In this document: one piece after another, positions 18,701-26,357 of the stretch
Numbering within the stretch: the stretch's first letter is position 1
Layout: the number at the start of each line of letters is the position of its first letter
Origin: Haloarcula halobia
GTDB lineage: Archaea > Halobacteriota > Halobacteria > Halobacteriales > Haloarculaceae
Assembly: GCF_029338255.1 (NCBI RefSeq)
Contig: NZ_CP119787.1
Span: 2,805,631 to 2,869,630 of the forward strand
DNA: 64,000 nt
Direction: 5' to 3'
The notes under the pieces: generated by a model
Seen by the model: only the letters and a program-made list of their open reading frames with translations
Told to the model about the DNA's origin: nothing
Databases searched by the model: none
Translations under genes and position numbers: made by a program

Positions 18701-19399
18701 AGACTCTCCCCGACAGCTCTCGCGTCGTTGTTCGACGGGTATGGTTCCCTCCGCGTCGACGACCGGACGAACACGGTGTTCTACGAAGGTGACGGCGAGG
18801 AAAACGGAGACAATAGCACCGAAGGCGGTGTGGCAGACCCCACTCGGCTTCCACCGACTGTGTTCGGTGAGATGGTCCATCGACTCTGTGAACTCCGGCC
18901 ACCCAGCGAGCGGGTAGACGACGTGCTACACCAGGTATTCGAGGCGGAAGATGCGCCCGGAGAACTCAGGGCGGCACACCGTGAGCGCGTCGTTGAACAC
19001 GCGACCAGAGCGATCGAATACGTCGACGAGCGCCACGCCGAGTCCGATGTCGTCGGAACCTACGACGAACTCTCCGTCACTGCCGAGTTCGCTACCGGGG
19101 AGATCTCGGGACTGATCGACCACCTCGTCGTGACGCCGGACGAGTACCACGTCATCGACTACAAGACGAACGACATCGAAGCCGGCGAGATCCCAGAGGA
19201 GGCCGACTACTACCGGACACAGATGGAGGCGTACGCGATTGCGCTGCATCAGCAGGACTCGACTCGAGCGGTGGCTGCGTCGCTGTACTTTACCACGCCA
19301 GGGGAGGTTCGGCGGTTTGGCTGGACGCCGAGTGAACTCTCAGACCTGGAATCAGAAACCGAGGCAGAGATACAGCGAAGAATCCCGACGACTGAATAG
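15707..19399 (+). CDS. AddA-like UvrD-family helicase with C-terminal nuclease
   Basis: The 1230-residue protein is a superfamily 1A helicase: Walker A GAGTGKTT at residues 27-34, Walker B DEFQDTD from Asp412, motif IV STNFRTLPGVLEFVN, motif V ILTVHDAKGMEFPFVVV and motif VI LYVAATRARDRLLLTG. The C-terminus carries a PD-(D/E)XK nuclease with Asp1138 (GLIDHLV) and Asp1151-Tyr-Lys1153 (IDYKTND), then YYRTQMEAYAIAL. It is the motor and second nuclease of an AddAB-type double-strand-end processing enzyme. It directly abuts the AddB-like gene and was probably acquired with it. Confidence 0.92.
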   Translation: MVDFDELTEEQREAADALDRNVTLTAGAGTGKTTTLTARYMRMLERGMEADAPADANAPLFPEEIVTTTFTERAANELKQSVREAILDRVADAPPAEYAAWRDVADGLEEGYIHTLHGFCSRLLREHALSVDAIDPGFDTLDESETTALLDETVATLLETHDDHEAVQTLARRYSRSALQDIITDLLTERPGGIEWAQRWAEASREEYLTYVETEVHPVSPELAAERLANPSFVDAVATLQRLHDAPPDALETGGRAWTRAADLLDRLAGVQYEASEPTTEIRDCFLDLCAHLTTGTGERYSSYTGAKGRWSDTGADREAFDTAMETIVDVLEPEDHLFAASVDADANSFPFVQALARVTLLAHEAYTDRKRRQNVVDFTDQVELALEYVTEIASDEERAALRDRFAYVMVDEFQDTDPRQWDLITHLTADDPDEFDARNVFVVGDVKQSIYRFRNADVTQFGDTERDLAAANPTDSDPADTEQLSTNFRTLPGVLEFVNRLFDELFEEDGEPYEAKPQPLTAYRDDPEDLASAEYLAVPTDPEYRAGRFADDNPIVTARPEHDAELEAMALAARLTQLFDEPARIYDEDSDIDDPDSRDLQPDDVAILLRSRTHLKRYERALEDAGIPFTVASGLGFYETPEITALLNLFRVLADPADERALYGALRSPLFGHTDDTLAMLKRDDRSLWRALEDSEHGALRASHELLQTWREALGLTAETTPDLDGSWASFLTRVIDETGYLATVSADERPQQAVANVEKFREQLREFGEEGVTSLPTLVRRIERLQSLGKQEGEATIQGGGEGVKILTVHDAKGMEFPFVVVPGIGRGFNMKAAIGSGRIEFEQRNGEHVAGLKAPDPADPFEMKTTVARETLKRRRKAEERAEERRVLYVAATRARDRLLLTGLHDLDGDSGTLEDIKSADPEAAGSWRDWIQPHVLTDETILGLEEANRVTGTLHDASFTVSLPTAPVDWAETTAPPKADLELSSTPPNPSEQFRLSPTALASLFDGYGSLRVDDRTNTVFYEGDGEENGDNSTEGGVADPTRLPPTVFGEMVHRLCELRPPSERVDDVLHQVFEAEDAPGELRAAHRERVVEHATRAIEYVDERHAESDVVGTYDELSVTAEFATGEISGLIDHLVVTPDEYHVIDYKTNDIEAGEIPEEADYYRTQMEAYAIALHQQDSTRAVAASLYFTTPGEVRRFGWTPSELSDLESETEAEIQRRIPTTE

Positions 19400-19410
19400 T
19401 GACAACCAGG

Positions 19411-19435
19411 CCCTTTTACTGAGGTGTCGCTTTTT
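19411..19435 (+). terminator. Probable T-tract terminator after addA-like gene
   Basis: Two T-runs (TTTT at 19414-19417 and TTTTT at 19431-19435) follow the AddA-like stop by 12-30 bases. Archaeal RNA polymerase ends transcription at such U-tracts, so this is a plausible end of the two-gene transcript. Confidence 0.4.
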
Positions 19436-19631
19436 AGCCCCTGCCGGAGAGAGTGAGTACGCATATCTGTCAGTGAGGGCCGTGATGGTCTCTTCTACAC
19501 CCCTACTGGGTCAGCGGTATCTGTCCGAGTTCTGCCAGACACTGCTGAGAGTCAATGACTCGCCTGCCACTCCGACCGAGGCAGTATCCCGGTGTTCGGG
19601 ATTCAATACCGCTCGTACACAATGTGATAAC

Positions 19632-20057
19632 ATGAACCAGCTTGAGCGAGCCATCGAGATCGCGCTCGATGCTTATGCTGGACAGACAGATAAGGCGGAC
19701 GCGACGTACATACGACACCCATTACGGGTGATGGAACAGATGGACTCAGAAACGGAACGCGTCGTTGCTGTATTGCACGACGTCGTCGAGGATGCGGACT
19801 ACTCCCTCGAGGATATCGAACGGGAGTTCGATCAAGAAATCCGAGATGCAGTGGATGCATTGACCAAACAGAATGGGGAGGCGTATCTCGAGGAGTTCAT
19901 CCCCCGAGCAAACTCGAACGCACTCGCTCGAAAAGTCAAACGCGCAGATATCGAGGACAATATGGATCTGACACGACTGCCAGCGGTCGATGATGACATC
20001 CTGCAAAAGCAGGCGACGTACCATCGGGCGCTCAAGCGGCTAGAAAAGTCTGAGTGA
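19632..20057 (+). CDS. HD-domain protein, RelA/SpoT-hydrolase (MESH1) type
   Basis: The 141-residue protein is a compact HD hydrolase. Visible ligands are Arg28-His29 in YIRHPLRV, His49-Asp50 with Glu53-Asp54 in AVLHDVVEDADYSLEDI, and Asp106 in KRADIEDNMDLTRL. This order is that of the (p)ppGpp-hydrolase half of RelA/SpoT and of the small enzyme MESH1. No synthetase domain is present. ATG 19632 is chosen because similarity starts there; upstream in-frame sequence is not family-like. It stands alone 230 bases after the AddA-like gene. Substrate is not provable from sequence; other nucleotide substrates are possible. Confidence 0.8.
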   Translation: MNQLERAIEIALDAYAGQTDKADATYIRHPLRVMEQMDSETERVVAVLHDVVEDADYSLEDIEREFDQEIRDAVDALTKQNGEAYLEEFIPRANSNALARKVKRADIEDNMDLTRLPAVDDDILQKQATYHRALKRLEKSE

Positions 20058-20162
20058 GTGTCGAACTCGAACTGTACTGCGGATGTGCAGTTCAGTTGGC
20101 TTGCTCCCGGGAAGGGCGAGGGGCTGAAGCGAGTGGCCGGATGGGACCGGAGGTCTCCGAGA

Positions 20163-20537
20163 CTATTGTGTCTGTACTTTGTCCATCTTACACTGCACAC
20201 AGAGATCGTCGGCTACACAGCCAACAGCATCGTACGGGCAGTCGTATTCCTCGACGTCGACGGCGAGTCGGTATTTCGCCCGTTCCCACTCGTTCTCCCG
20301 GTCTTCGATTTCCATCTCGACTGATGTGAAGACGACCTCCCCGTTCCGATCCTCGATTTTTGTCGTTGTTGCCGCTGGTTGCTCGGCCCTGACAGTCTGG
20401 ATCGCTTCTTTGAACGACAAACGTACGGTTCGATCACGCCGATTCGGCTCCCCCAAGACGATGACTGTGAGTTCGTCGTCTGTCGTTTCAGTTGGCTCTA
20501 CCCCCCTCCCCCGGGTCATGCTTCTGATTGGTTTCAT
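20163..20537 (-). CDS. Hypothetical protein with C-terminal cysteine cluster
   Basis: The ORF encodes 124 residues (or 118 from the second Met at 20519). It is highly charged and ends in a C-x6-C-x5-C-x2-C cluster (CPYDAVGCVADDLCVQC) that could bind zinc. I do not recognise the family. It converges with the HD-domain gene and diverges from the ADP-ribosylglycohydrolase gene. Third-position composition is less GC-biased than core genes, as in the rest of this accessory region. Confidence 0.6.
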   Translation of the reverse strand: MKPIRSMTRGRGVEPTETTDDELTVIVLGEPNRRDRTVRLSFKEAIQTVRAEQPAATTTKIEDRNGEVVFTSVEMEIEDRENEWERAKYRLAVDVEEYDCPYDAVGCVADDLCVQCKMDKVQTQ

Positions 20538-20653
20538 CGAGTCATTTAACAGTTGGGTCGATATGCCGATGACTTCGACTTTCGACCCTGCCCAGACCGG
20601 GATTAGCGACTGCCATAGCTCACGCTTTTTGTCACGACGCCAGAGGGACCACT

Positions 20654-21568
20654 ATGGACAGCGAGAGCGCAGCGGGCGTCCTTCTGGGGCTGGCGTGTGG
20701 CGACGCGCTCGGCCGACCGGTGGAGTTCAAATCGGCCAGTGCAATCGACCGCGAATACGGGACCCTCACAGAGATGGTCGGGTATGGAACGCACAACAAA
20801 CCAGCCGGCACCGTCACTGACGACACGGACCTCGCACTGTGCGTTGCTCGCAGTCTCGTCGAGGCGGGCGGGTTCGACGGGCAAGACGTCGCCGACCGAT
20901 TCCAGGGATGGTACGAGAGCGGCCCGTTCGACATCGGATTGATGACCGCTGACGCCATCTCCGAATACGAGCAGGGAACGTCCTGGCGGGATGCGGGCCG
21001 CGACGTCTGGCAACGGCGACCCGAAGGATCGAACGCAGGCAATGGCAGCGTCATGCGCTGTGCCCCGCACGCACTCGCGTACGGAGACGACCCGGACACG
21101 CTCGTCGACGTCAGTAGACAGTCCTCCGCAATCACGCACTACGATCCACGGTGTACCTACGGCTGTGCCGTCCTCAATCTCACTATTGCCGGCTACCGAC
21201 GAGACGAGAGTGACCCACTGTCGGATGCACTCGACCGTGTCAGGGGTGACGCTCCGGACGAACTCGTCGAAACACTCAGACTCGTCCCCGATGTCGTCGA
21301 CAGTTCTCAGTTAGAAACGACGGGCTACGTTGTCCATACGCTTCAGACAGCACTCTACGACGCGCTGACGGCCAAGAGCGCGAAAGAGGCTATCGTTACC
21401 GCTGTGAACCGCGGTGGCGACACGGACACTGTCGGTGCTGTTACCGGTGCGCTCGCCGGCGCTCGATTCGGAGCCGGGGCACTTCCTGCGGAATGGCTGG
21501 ACACCGTAGAGTATCGAGACCATCTCGCAGCACTCGCCGGACAGCTTGTGACGCTCGATCTGGACTGA
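20654..21568 (+). CDS. ADP-ribosylglycohydrolase family protein
   Basis: The 304-residue protein matches the DraG/ARH family: the N-terminal AAGVLLGLACGDALGRPVEF, the metal-binding TVTDDTDLAL (Thr55, Asp56, Asp57) and the C-terminal NRGGDTDTVGAVTGALAGA (Asp256, Asp258, Thr259) are all intact, so two-metal catalysis is expected. Such enzymes remove ADP-ribose from Arg or Ser side chains or act on ADP-ribosylated nucleic acid; the substrate here is unknown. It lies beside other nucleotide-related accessory genes and has its own 116-base upstream spacer. Confidence 0.9.
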   Translation: MDSESAAGVLLGLACGDALGRPVEFKSASAIDREYGTLTEMVGYGTHNKPAGTVTDDTDLALCVARSLVEAGGFDGQDVADRFQGWYESGPFDIGLMTADAISEYEQGTSWRDAGRDVWQRRPEGSNAGNGSVMRCAPHALAYGDDPDTLVDVSRQSSAITHYDPRCTYGCAVLNLTIAGYRRDESDPLSDALDRVRGDAPDELVETLRLVPDVVDSSQLETTGYVVHTLQTALYDALTAKSAKEAIVTAVNRGGDTDTVGAVTGALAGARFGAGALPAEWLDTVEYRDHLAALAGQLVTLDLD

Positions 21569-21752
21569 GGCTCGTTCTCGGAAGCAGTGGCCACCAGGCG
21601 TTCCTGGGAATCCGGGGAGCTATCCGAGCAAATGACTCTGTTGCAATCCTCAGCACTCGATACGTATCGCATGCAAGATACAGAGGATGTATGTACATAC
21701 GGGACCCTAAGCTGCGGTCCCTTGGCGGTGGTTCGAGAGCGATGGTTGCGGG

Positions 21753-22202
21753 CTACTCGGTGACGTCGGTCTTTATCACCGTCGCTGGTCGCGTCGTCAA
21801 CCGGAGGACCCGGTCGGTTACGCTCCCGAGAAGCGCCCGGTACTCCTCGGGTCGGCGCTTCGTCCCGAGCACCAACAGGTCGACGTCGCTCTCGTTAGCG
21901 TACGTCACGATCCGCTCCGCGGGGTGGCCGTGCTCTAGAGCCTCGACGACCTCGATGCCGTGCTCGTCTGCCCTGGTTCGGATATCGTCGATCGTGTCTC
22001 TGCCCAATTCTTCCAAGCCGTGCTCCGGACCTTCGGATTCGTCAACGTACTCATCACCACTATAGGACGTCACCACGTCCTCATCGACGACGTAGAGCAC
22101 GTGCAGTACGGCGTCGTGGGCTGCTGCCAATTCGATTGCATGCGTTTCGGCCTCCTTCGAGGCAATTGTACCGTCGGTCGAGAGCAATATTCGGTTGTAC
22201 AT
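21753..22202 (-). CDS. Universal stress protein (UspA family)
   Basis: From ATG 22202 the protein has 149 residues with the UspA plan: MYNRILLSTDGTIASKEAE at the start, and VDLLVLGTKRRPEEYRALLGSVTDRVLR, a variant of the G-x2-G-x9-G-S/T ATP-binding motif, near the end. A longer in-frame reading exists upstream but lacks similarity. It is a cytosolic nucleotide-binding stress protein of unknown partner. It is alone and diverges from 22694. Confidence 0.85.
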   Translation of the reverse strand: MYNRILLSTDGTIASKEAETHAIELAAAHDAVLHVLYVVDEDVVTSYSGDEYVDESEGPEHGLEELGRDTIDDIRTRADEHGIEVVEALEHGHPAERIVTYANESDVDLLVLGTKRRPEEYRALLGSVTDRVLRLTTRPATVIKTDVTE

Positions 22203-22693
22203 ACGGCAGCATTTCGACGACGAAGGGGATAAATCCAGTCCTGGCTCGTATAAACCGGGGGAGGCGCGTGGAAAAGACGGGCAGGTCATCGGTGGGCTGC
22301 TCGCCCGGGTTTCACTTCTGTATGGTTGTCTGCAAACGGAGGGTACGGGGACCGGTGTACACATCTTCTCGGAACGTTCGAACGCGGCCTGACCGACCAC
22401 TTCAGTTGGACCCTTCGAACTGACCGGACGCGTTGTTCTCCACCGATAGCCAAACTGTCGCGACCGACTCGCGCGCGGTATGCAGCAACAGCCGATCAAA
22501 CACAGCATCAAATGAGTATTTCACCGGAGCCGGCCAAATTACGCCAAATCGACAGTCGGGTGTCTGAACGTCGCCTGGGATGGCAACTGGATAACTATCG
22601 TCACACATCCCGACGCGAAACCCGCTGAGAAGACACCGTCGACAATATCCACCGCAACTCTAATGCGCATAGGGCATATATACCTAAACAGAT
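22203..22693. other. Gene-free stretch
   Basis: These 491 bases separate the divergent stress protein and the next small gene. Reading frames here are short and without recognisable similarity. The last 40 bases are AT-rich and hold a TATA-like element for the downstream gene. Nothing else is seen. Confidence 0.5.
22674..22682 (+). promoter_or_regulatory. TATA-like element upstream of 22694
   Basis: The sequence GCATATATA lies about 12-20 bases before the ATG at 22694 in otherwise mixed DNA. Its closeness to the start would imply a start codon at or very near the transcript end, or a slightly later start. It is a weak, position-based call. Confidence 0.3.
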
Positions 22694-23050
22694 ATGCTCG
22701 AAGGGCATTTTGAGTCGGCAGGTGCGAGTATCGAATACGGCGACGCAGATTGCCTGTTCCCTGTCGATGCACTCGATGCGACGATCCTCCAGTATCGGGA
22801 TGCGCAGCTAGCACTCGACGATGTCGACGGTTCGGGCGTCATCGTCGTCGCCCCAACGAGTCTCGCAACCAGTTATCTGCTCACGCAACACGCGCTCACT
22901 GCAATCGCCGTCGAAACCCTCCCCACCGAGATCCAGAGGCAGATCGCTACCGTACTTGACGCCCCGCTCGAAGGGTTCGAACTCGTCCAGATCGGCAAGT
23001 GCAACAGCGACAGCCCTGACCACTCGCTCGCTGAATTCACCAACGCCTGA
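22694..23050 (+). CDS. Hypothetical protein (118 aa)
   Basis: The protein of 118 residues has no signal or membrane segment. It starts MLEGHFESAGASIEYGDADC and holds an alternating hydrophobic pattern (GSGVIVVAPTSLATSYLL) that suggests a small alpha/beta domain. I do not recognise it. A TATA-like element precedes it. Codon usage is acceptable for a haloarchaeal accessory gene. Confidence 0.5.
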   Translation: MLEGHFESAGASIEYGDADCLFPVDALDATILQYRDAQLALDDVDGSGVIVVAPTSLATSYLLTQHALTAIAVETLPTEIQRQIATVLDAPLEGFELVQIGKCNSDSPDHSLAEFTNA

Positions 23051-23131
23051 CTGCCGACGTATCGACGCGCGAAATCAGATTCCCCCACTCACGACCGACT
23101 ACTGTCTAAACCACTCGACGAAACGTACCCC

Positions 23132-23353
23132 GTGGCAGCTCCGTACATCCAGGAAGCCGTGGAGGAACACGGCGAAGAACGGGTTATGGAGCACTACTAT
23201 GGGCATCTCTACCCACTAGGGCAACTGATGGAGATGCCCGATAAGGACGAGTTCCCGTTCTACGACCCGGACAAGCACGATACGATGGCCGAAGCGGAAC
23301 TGGTGGAGATGTACCAGGCGCGGGCTGACTATCGGGAGAACCTCAGGACGTGA
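23132..23353 (+). CDS. Small acidic hypothetical protein (73 aa)
   Basis: Starting at GTG 23132, this 73-residue protein is rich in Glu, Asp, Tyr and Met (EEHGEERVMEHYYGHLYPLG, DEFPFYDPDKHD). Composition fits a haloarchaeal soluble protein, but no domain is recognised. It follows the previous small gene by 81 bases in the same direction and could share its transcript. Confidence 0.5.
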   Translation: MAAPYIQEAVEEHGEERVMEHYYGHLYPLGQLMEMPDKDEFPFYDPDKHDTMAEAELVEMYQARADYRENLRT

Positions 23354-23456
23354 TGATTTACAGGAGGTTCAATAGGAGAGATCCCTCCGATAACTGTCGG
23401 TATCACGGCCAAACACGTTGAGGGGCCCAGAGATTGATGTATGCGAACTTCCACTA

Positions 23457-23466
23457 ATTCATATAT
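23457..23466 (+). promoter_or_regulatory. TATA-like element upstream of pentapeptide-repeat gene
   Basis: ATTCATATAT lies about 30-39 bases before the ATG at 23496, in an AT-rich patch. This distance fits an archaeal promoter with a very short or absent leader. Confidence 0.4.
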
Positions 23467-23495
23467 GTCTCCGGTAGAAATTTCACGCGTTGATT

Positions 23496-25559
23496 ATGCC
23501 AAGTGCAGCGGCCACTCGATGTACCTACACGTACGAACCGCCCGATGACGTACCTCGAAACCCCCAGGTCGAGATACCGCGCGGGAGCCCCGAGCAGTGT
23601 CCACACGATGCCGTCGATGAGACATCTCGACGATGTCTGTTCCACCATGGCGAAAGCGAGTATCCAAGCGACCGATTTACCGACCAGTTCCTTCAGGTAC
23701 TCGCCGATAGCGAAACGTCACCCGTCTTCGCAGGGGGGTCCCTTCCTGGTCTCAAATTAGAGGACCGCACGATCACGACTCCGACCGATGCCCCCATCGA
23801 CCTCCGAGGCGCTGTCATCGATGGCGACCTCGACCTGACCAACGCGACCATCGACGTTCCACTCTTACTTGATGGCGCCGCGATCACGGGGTCGCTCCAT
23901 GCCGATGGCGCGGTCTTTCAGGCTCCGGTCAGCTTCGCGGGCGCAGATATCAGTGGGCGCGTTCATGCACACGAGGCGACCATCGACGGCGGCGTAGTCG
24001 CCACTGATCTGAACGCAGGATATGTCGATTGCCGACGGCTCACTGTAGACGGGCCACTCATCTTGGAGAAGGCATCCTTCGCGTCGAATCTCCTGCTGGC
24101 ACACGCGACGATCGAAGGGGACCTCAGACTTGACAACGCAGTGTTCGACTGGAGTCTCGATAGTACGGCGGCGTCTATCGACGGCGACGTCACAGGGACG
24201 GCGATGACCGTCGATGCAGACTGCGACTTCGTCGCTGCCGAGGTCGAGGACGCTGTCGAGCTGCGAAAATCGACGGTAAACGGCGCGACGGACTGGAGCC
24301 ACGCGACCATTGGTGGGGACCTACGCGCGGCCGATTGTGAGTTCGACGGCGAACTGAGTTTCGACGATGTCTCCATTGGTGGCGAGGCCCTCGTCTTCGA
24401 TGGGGCGACCTTCCGTGCGAAAGCCGACTTTGCCACGATGGACCTGCGGCAGAGCCGGCTCTCGTTCGCTCACGCCTCGTTCGAGGACGAAGTGTGGTTC
24501 ACCCACGCGACGATCGGCGAGGTTGCCACGTTCGACGGTGCCACGTTCGCTGGGATGGCACACCTCCGAGATGCGGTCTTCGAGGACGACCTGATACTCC
24601 GGAACACGGGTGGAACCGGGCAGTTCTTCTTGCATGGTTCGACGGTCGACGGGGAATGTGACTGCACCAGCGCCCACTTCGACCACTTCCAGTTTTCTGC
24701 GACCGTCAGGGGCACTACGGATTTCAGCCACGCCCGCTTCGACGAGAAGGCGATCTTCACGTCCAGCACGTTCGGGGACCGTGTCTGGTTCGACGGCGCG
24801 TCGTTTGCTGGCTTTGCGGACTTTAGCGATACCAGATTCACCGCCAAAGCGACCTTCGAGGATACCGAGTTCCTCGTCGACCCAACCTTCGACGCGACTC
24901 GGTTTGCGGTCGATCCGAATCTCCGTGCCGCGGACTTCTCGGTGGCAGACGCGATCGACTTTGCCGACCGACGCAGCCAGATGGTTCTCGCGCACCCCGA
25001 AACGCTGCAAAACGAGGGTGTGACCATTCCGCTGGAGCGCGTGACGGACACCGCATCCATTCCTGCGGCCGTTTCGAAGCTGGCCACCGACAAGCACTCG
25101 AATACAGAGCTGGTCGTCGACGCACTGTCCGATTTCGACCAGCAATCCTGGTACGACTTCTGTCGTCATCCCCTTCGAACAGCACGCACGGCCGTCGCCC
25201 GTCTCCCCGACCCAGACAGCGCTGTGCTCGTCTTCGGTATCTCTATCAATGCCACCGCGGACGGAGCCGCATTACTCCATTCGGCTCGAGTCGCCGGAGT
25301 GTACTGTCGGACTGACGACGAAATTGTCTTCGGCCACCTCGACCCGGCCCTCGATGACGTCGACTATCTCTTGCCAATTCCGGCCAGCGACGCGGCCTTC
25401 GAATCTGGCGCCGCAGTCGCAACGTCAACTGAACTCCACGAGGCAGCGCTTCGCAACGAGATGTTCCGGGCAGTCGTGTTGCGGAAACAGTCGACCGATG
25501 GACCGCCAGTACACCAGATGGTCCTCCCTGTACTCATCGGCGCTGAGGAGTTCGCGTAG
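23496..25559 (+). CDS. Pentapeptide-repeat protein with N-terminal Cys/His motif
   Basis: The 687-residue product is mostly a right-handed quadrilateral beta helix: from about residue 75 to 480 it repeats five-residue units such as ATFRAKADF and ARFDEKAIF, with Phe/Leu and Ala at the inward positions. The first 60 residues have Cys9, Cys35, Cys47 and His50/His51 (CPHDAV, RRCLFHH), a likely metal site. The last 170 residues form a separate alpha/beta domain that I cannot name. Some pentapeptide proteins mimic DNA and bind gyrase; no such role is shown here. ATG 23496 is preferred to a TTG six bases upstream. Confidence 0.8.
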   Translation: MPSAAATRCTYTYEPPDDVPRNPQVEIPRGSPEQCPHDAVDETSRRCLFHHGESEYPSDRFTDQFLQVLADSETSPVFAGGSLPGLKLEDRTITTPTDAPIDLRGAVIDGDLDLTNATIDVPLLLDGAAITGSLHADGAVFQAPVSFAGADISGRVHAHEATIDGGVVATDLNAGYVDCRRLTVDGPLILEKASFASNLLLAHATIEGDLRLDNAVFDWSLDSTAASIDGDVTGTAMTVDADCDFVAAEVEDAVELRKSTVNGATDWSHATIGGDLRAADCEFDGELSFDDVSIGGEALVFDGATFRAKADFATMDLRQSRLSFAHASFEDEVWFTHATIGEVATFDGATFAGMAHLRDAVFEDDLILRNTGGTGQFFLHGSTVDGECDCTSAHFDHFQFSATVRGTTDFSHARFDEKAIFTSSTFGDRVWFDGASFAGFADFSDTRFTAKATFEDTEFLVDPTFDATRFAVDPNLRAADFSVADAIDFADRRSQMVLAHPETLQNEGVTIPLERVTDTASIPAAVSKLATDKHSNTELVVDALSDFDQQSWYDFCRHPLRTARTAVARLPDPDSAVLVFGISINATADGAALLHSARVAGVYCRTDDEIVFGHLDPALDDVDYLLPIPASDAAFESGAAVATSTELHEAALRNEMFRAVVLRKQSTDGPPVHQMVLPVLIGAEEFA

Positions 25560-26357
25560 GCGGCCGTCGTGGTCCTGTGTGGCCTCCTGGTCGGCGCGCT
25601 GTCCCTGCCTGGCGACCAACGGGTCGACCGGACCACGGAGAGTCCCCTCAGAGTACCGGGTCACGCTCTCGGCGAACGAGACCCGCGAGAACGCCACCTT
25701 CTACGTCCCGCTCCGCAGGTCGACGGTGAGTCCCCGCTCGGCGAGCAGTTCGGCGAGAGCGCCCGACACGACCGGTACGTCCCGGCGATCGGGGGCTCCG
25801 AGGGAGACCCGCCGCCAGTGAGCTTCACGTACGACATCGTCGAGACCGAACACGGGCGGACGCTGGCCATCTCGGCCGAGCGCATCGAGGTCTCGCGCGT
25901 GTACTCCCGCGAGGTGCAAAAGGAGACGATGGGGTGCGCGAACGGACTCCACGCGAGGAGGACGACCCGTCGGACCCGGCGACGGGCGTCCAGCACGACG
26001 GGAGTTTCACCGTCACCGTCGCGCTCGGGTCGAACGGGTCCATCGAGACGGGGACCCCCATCGTGACCGAACCGCTGCTCGAACCCCGATATGGGCAGCG
26101 AGACGTCGAATGCCAGTCCGGCCAGTCGGACAGACACCGGTGCTACGAGTGCGAGAGCCGGGTGTACACGGCCTGCGAGCGTCCGCCGAACGCGACGGTC
26201 TACCTCGGGACGGAGGCCGACGGACGGAACGAGTGGTTCTCCGGGGGCTGGACCGGCAACGAGTATCGCCAGCGGACCGCCGTCGAACGCCGCGGACCGG
26301 GCACGGGCTGGTACCGGACGGCTGGCGAGCTCGAGGTCGGGAACGGACGCGACCGGA
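25560..26357 (+). pseudogene. Frameshifted gene for a putative exported or membrane-anchored protein
   Basis: Protein-like sequence runs through three frames of the plus strand. It opens with a hydrophobic segment (VVVLCGLLVGALSL, from 25560), switches frame near 25645 (EYRVTLSANETRENATFYVP), again near 25715 (GESPLGEQFGESARHDRYVP to IEVSRVYSREVQ) and a third time near 25930 (DGSFTVTVALGSNGSIETGT, then a CYECES Cys pair). Each piece has haloarchaeal composition and none has a stop in its own frame, so one former gene of about 260 codons with three frameshifts is inferred. Sequencing error could give the same picture. The family is not recognised. Confidence 0.6.

Noticed and set aside
22402-22628. 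Small frames in the spacer before 22694
   Set aside because: Short, low-complexity and without consistent codon bias on either strand.
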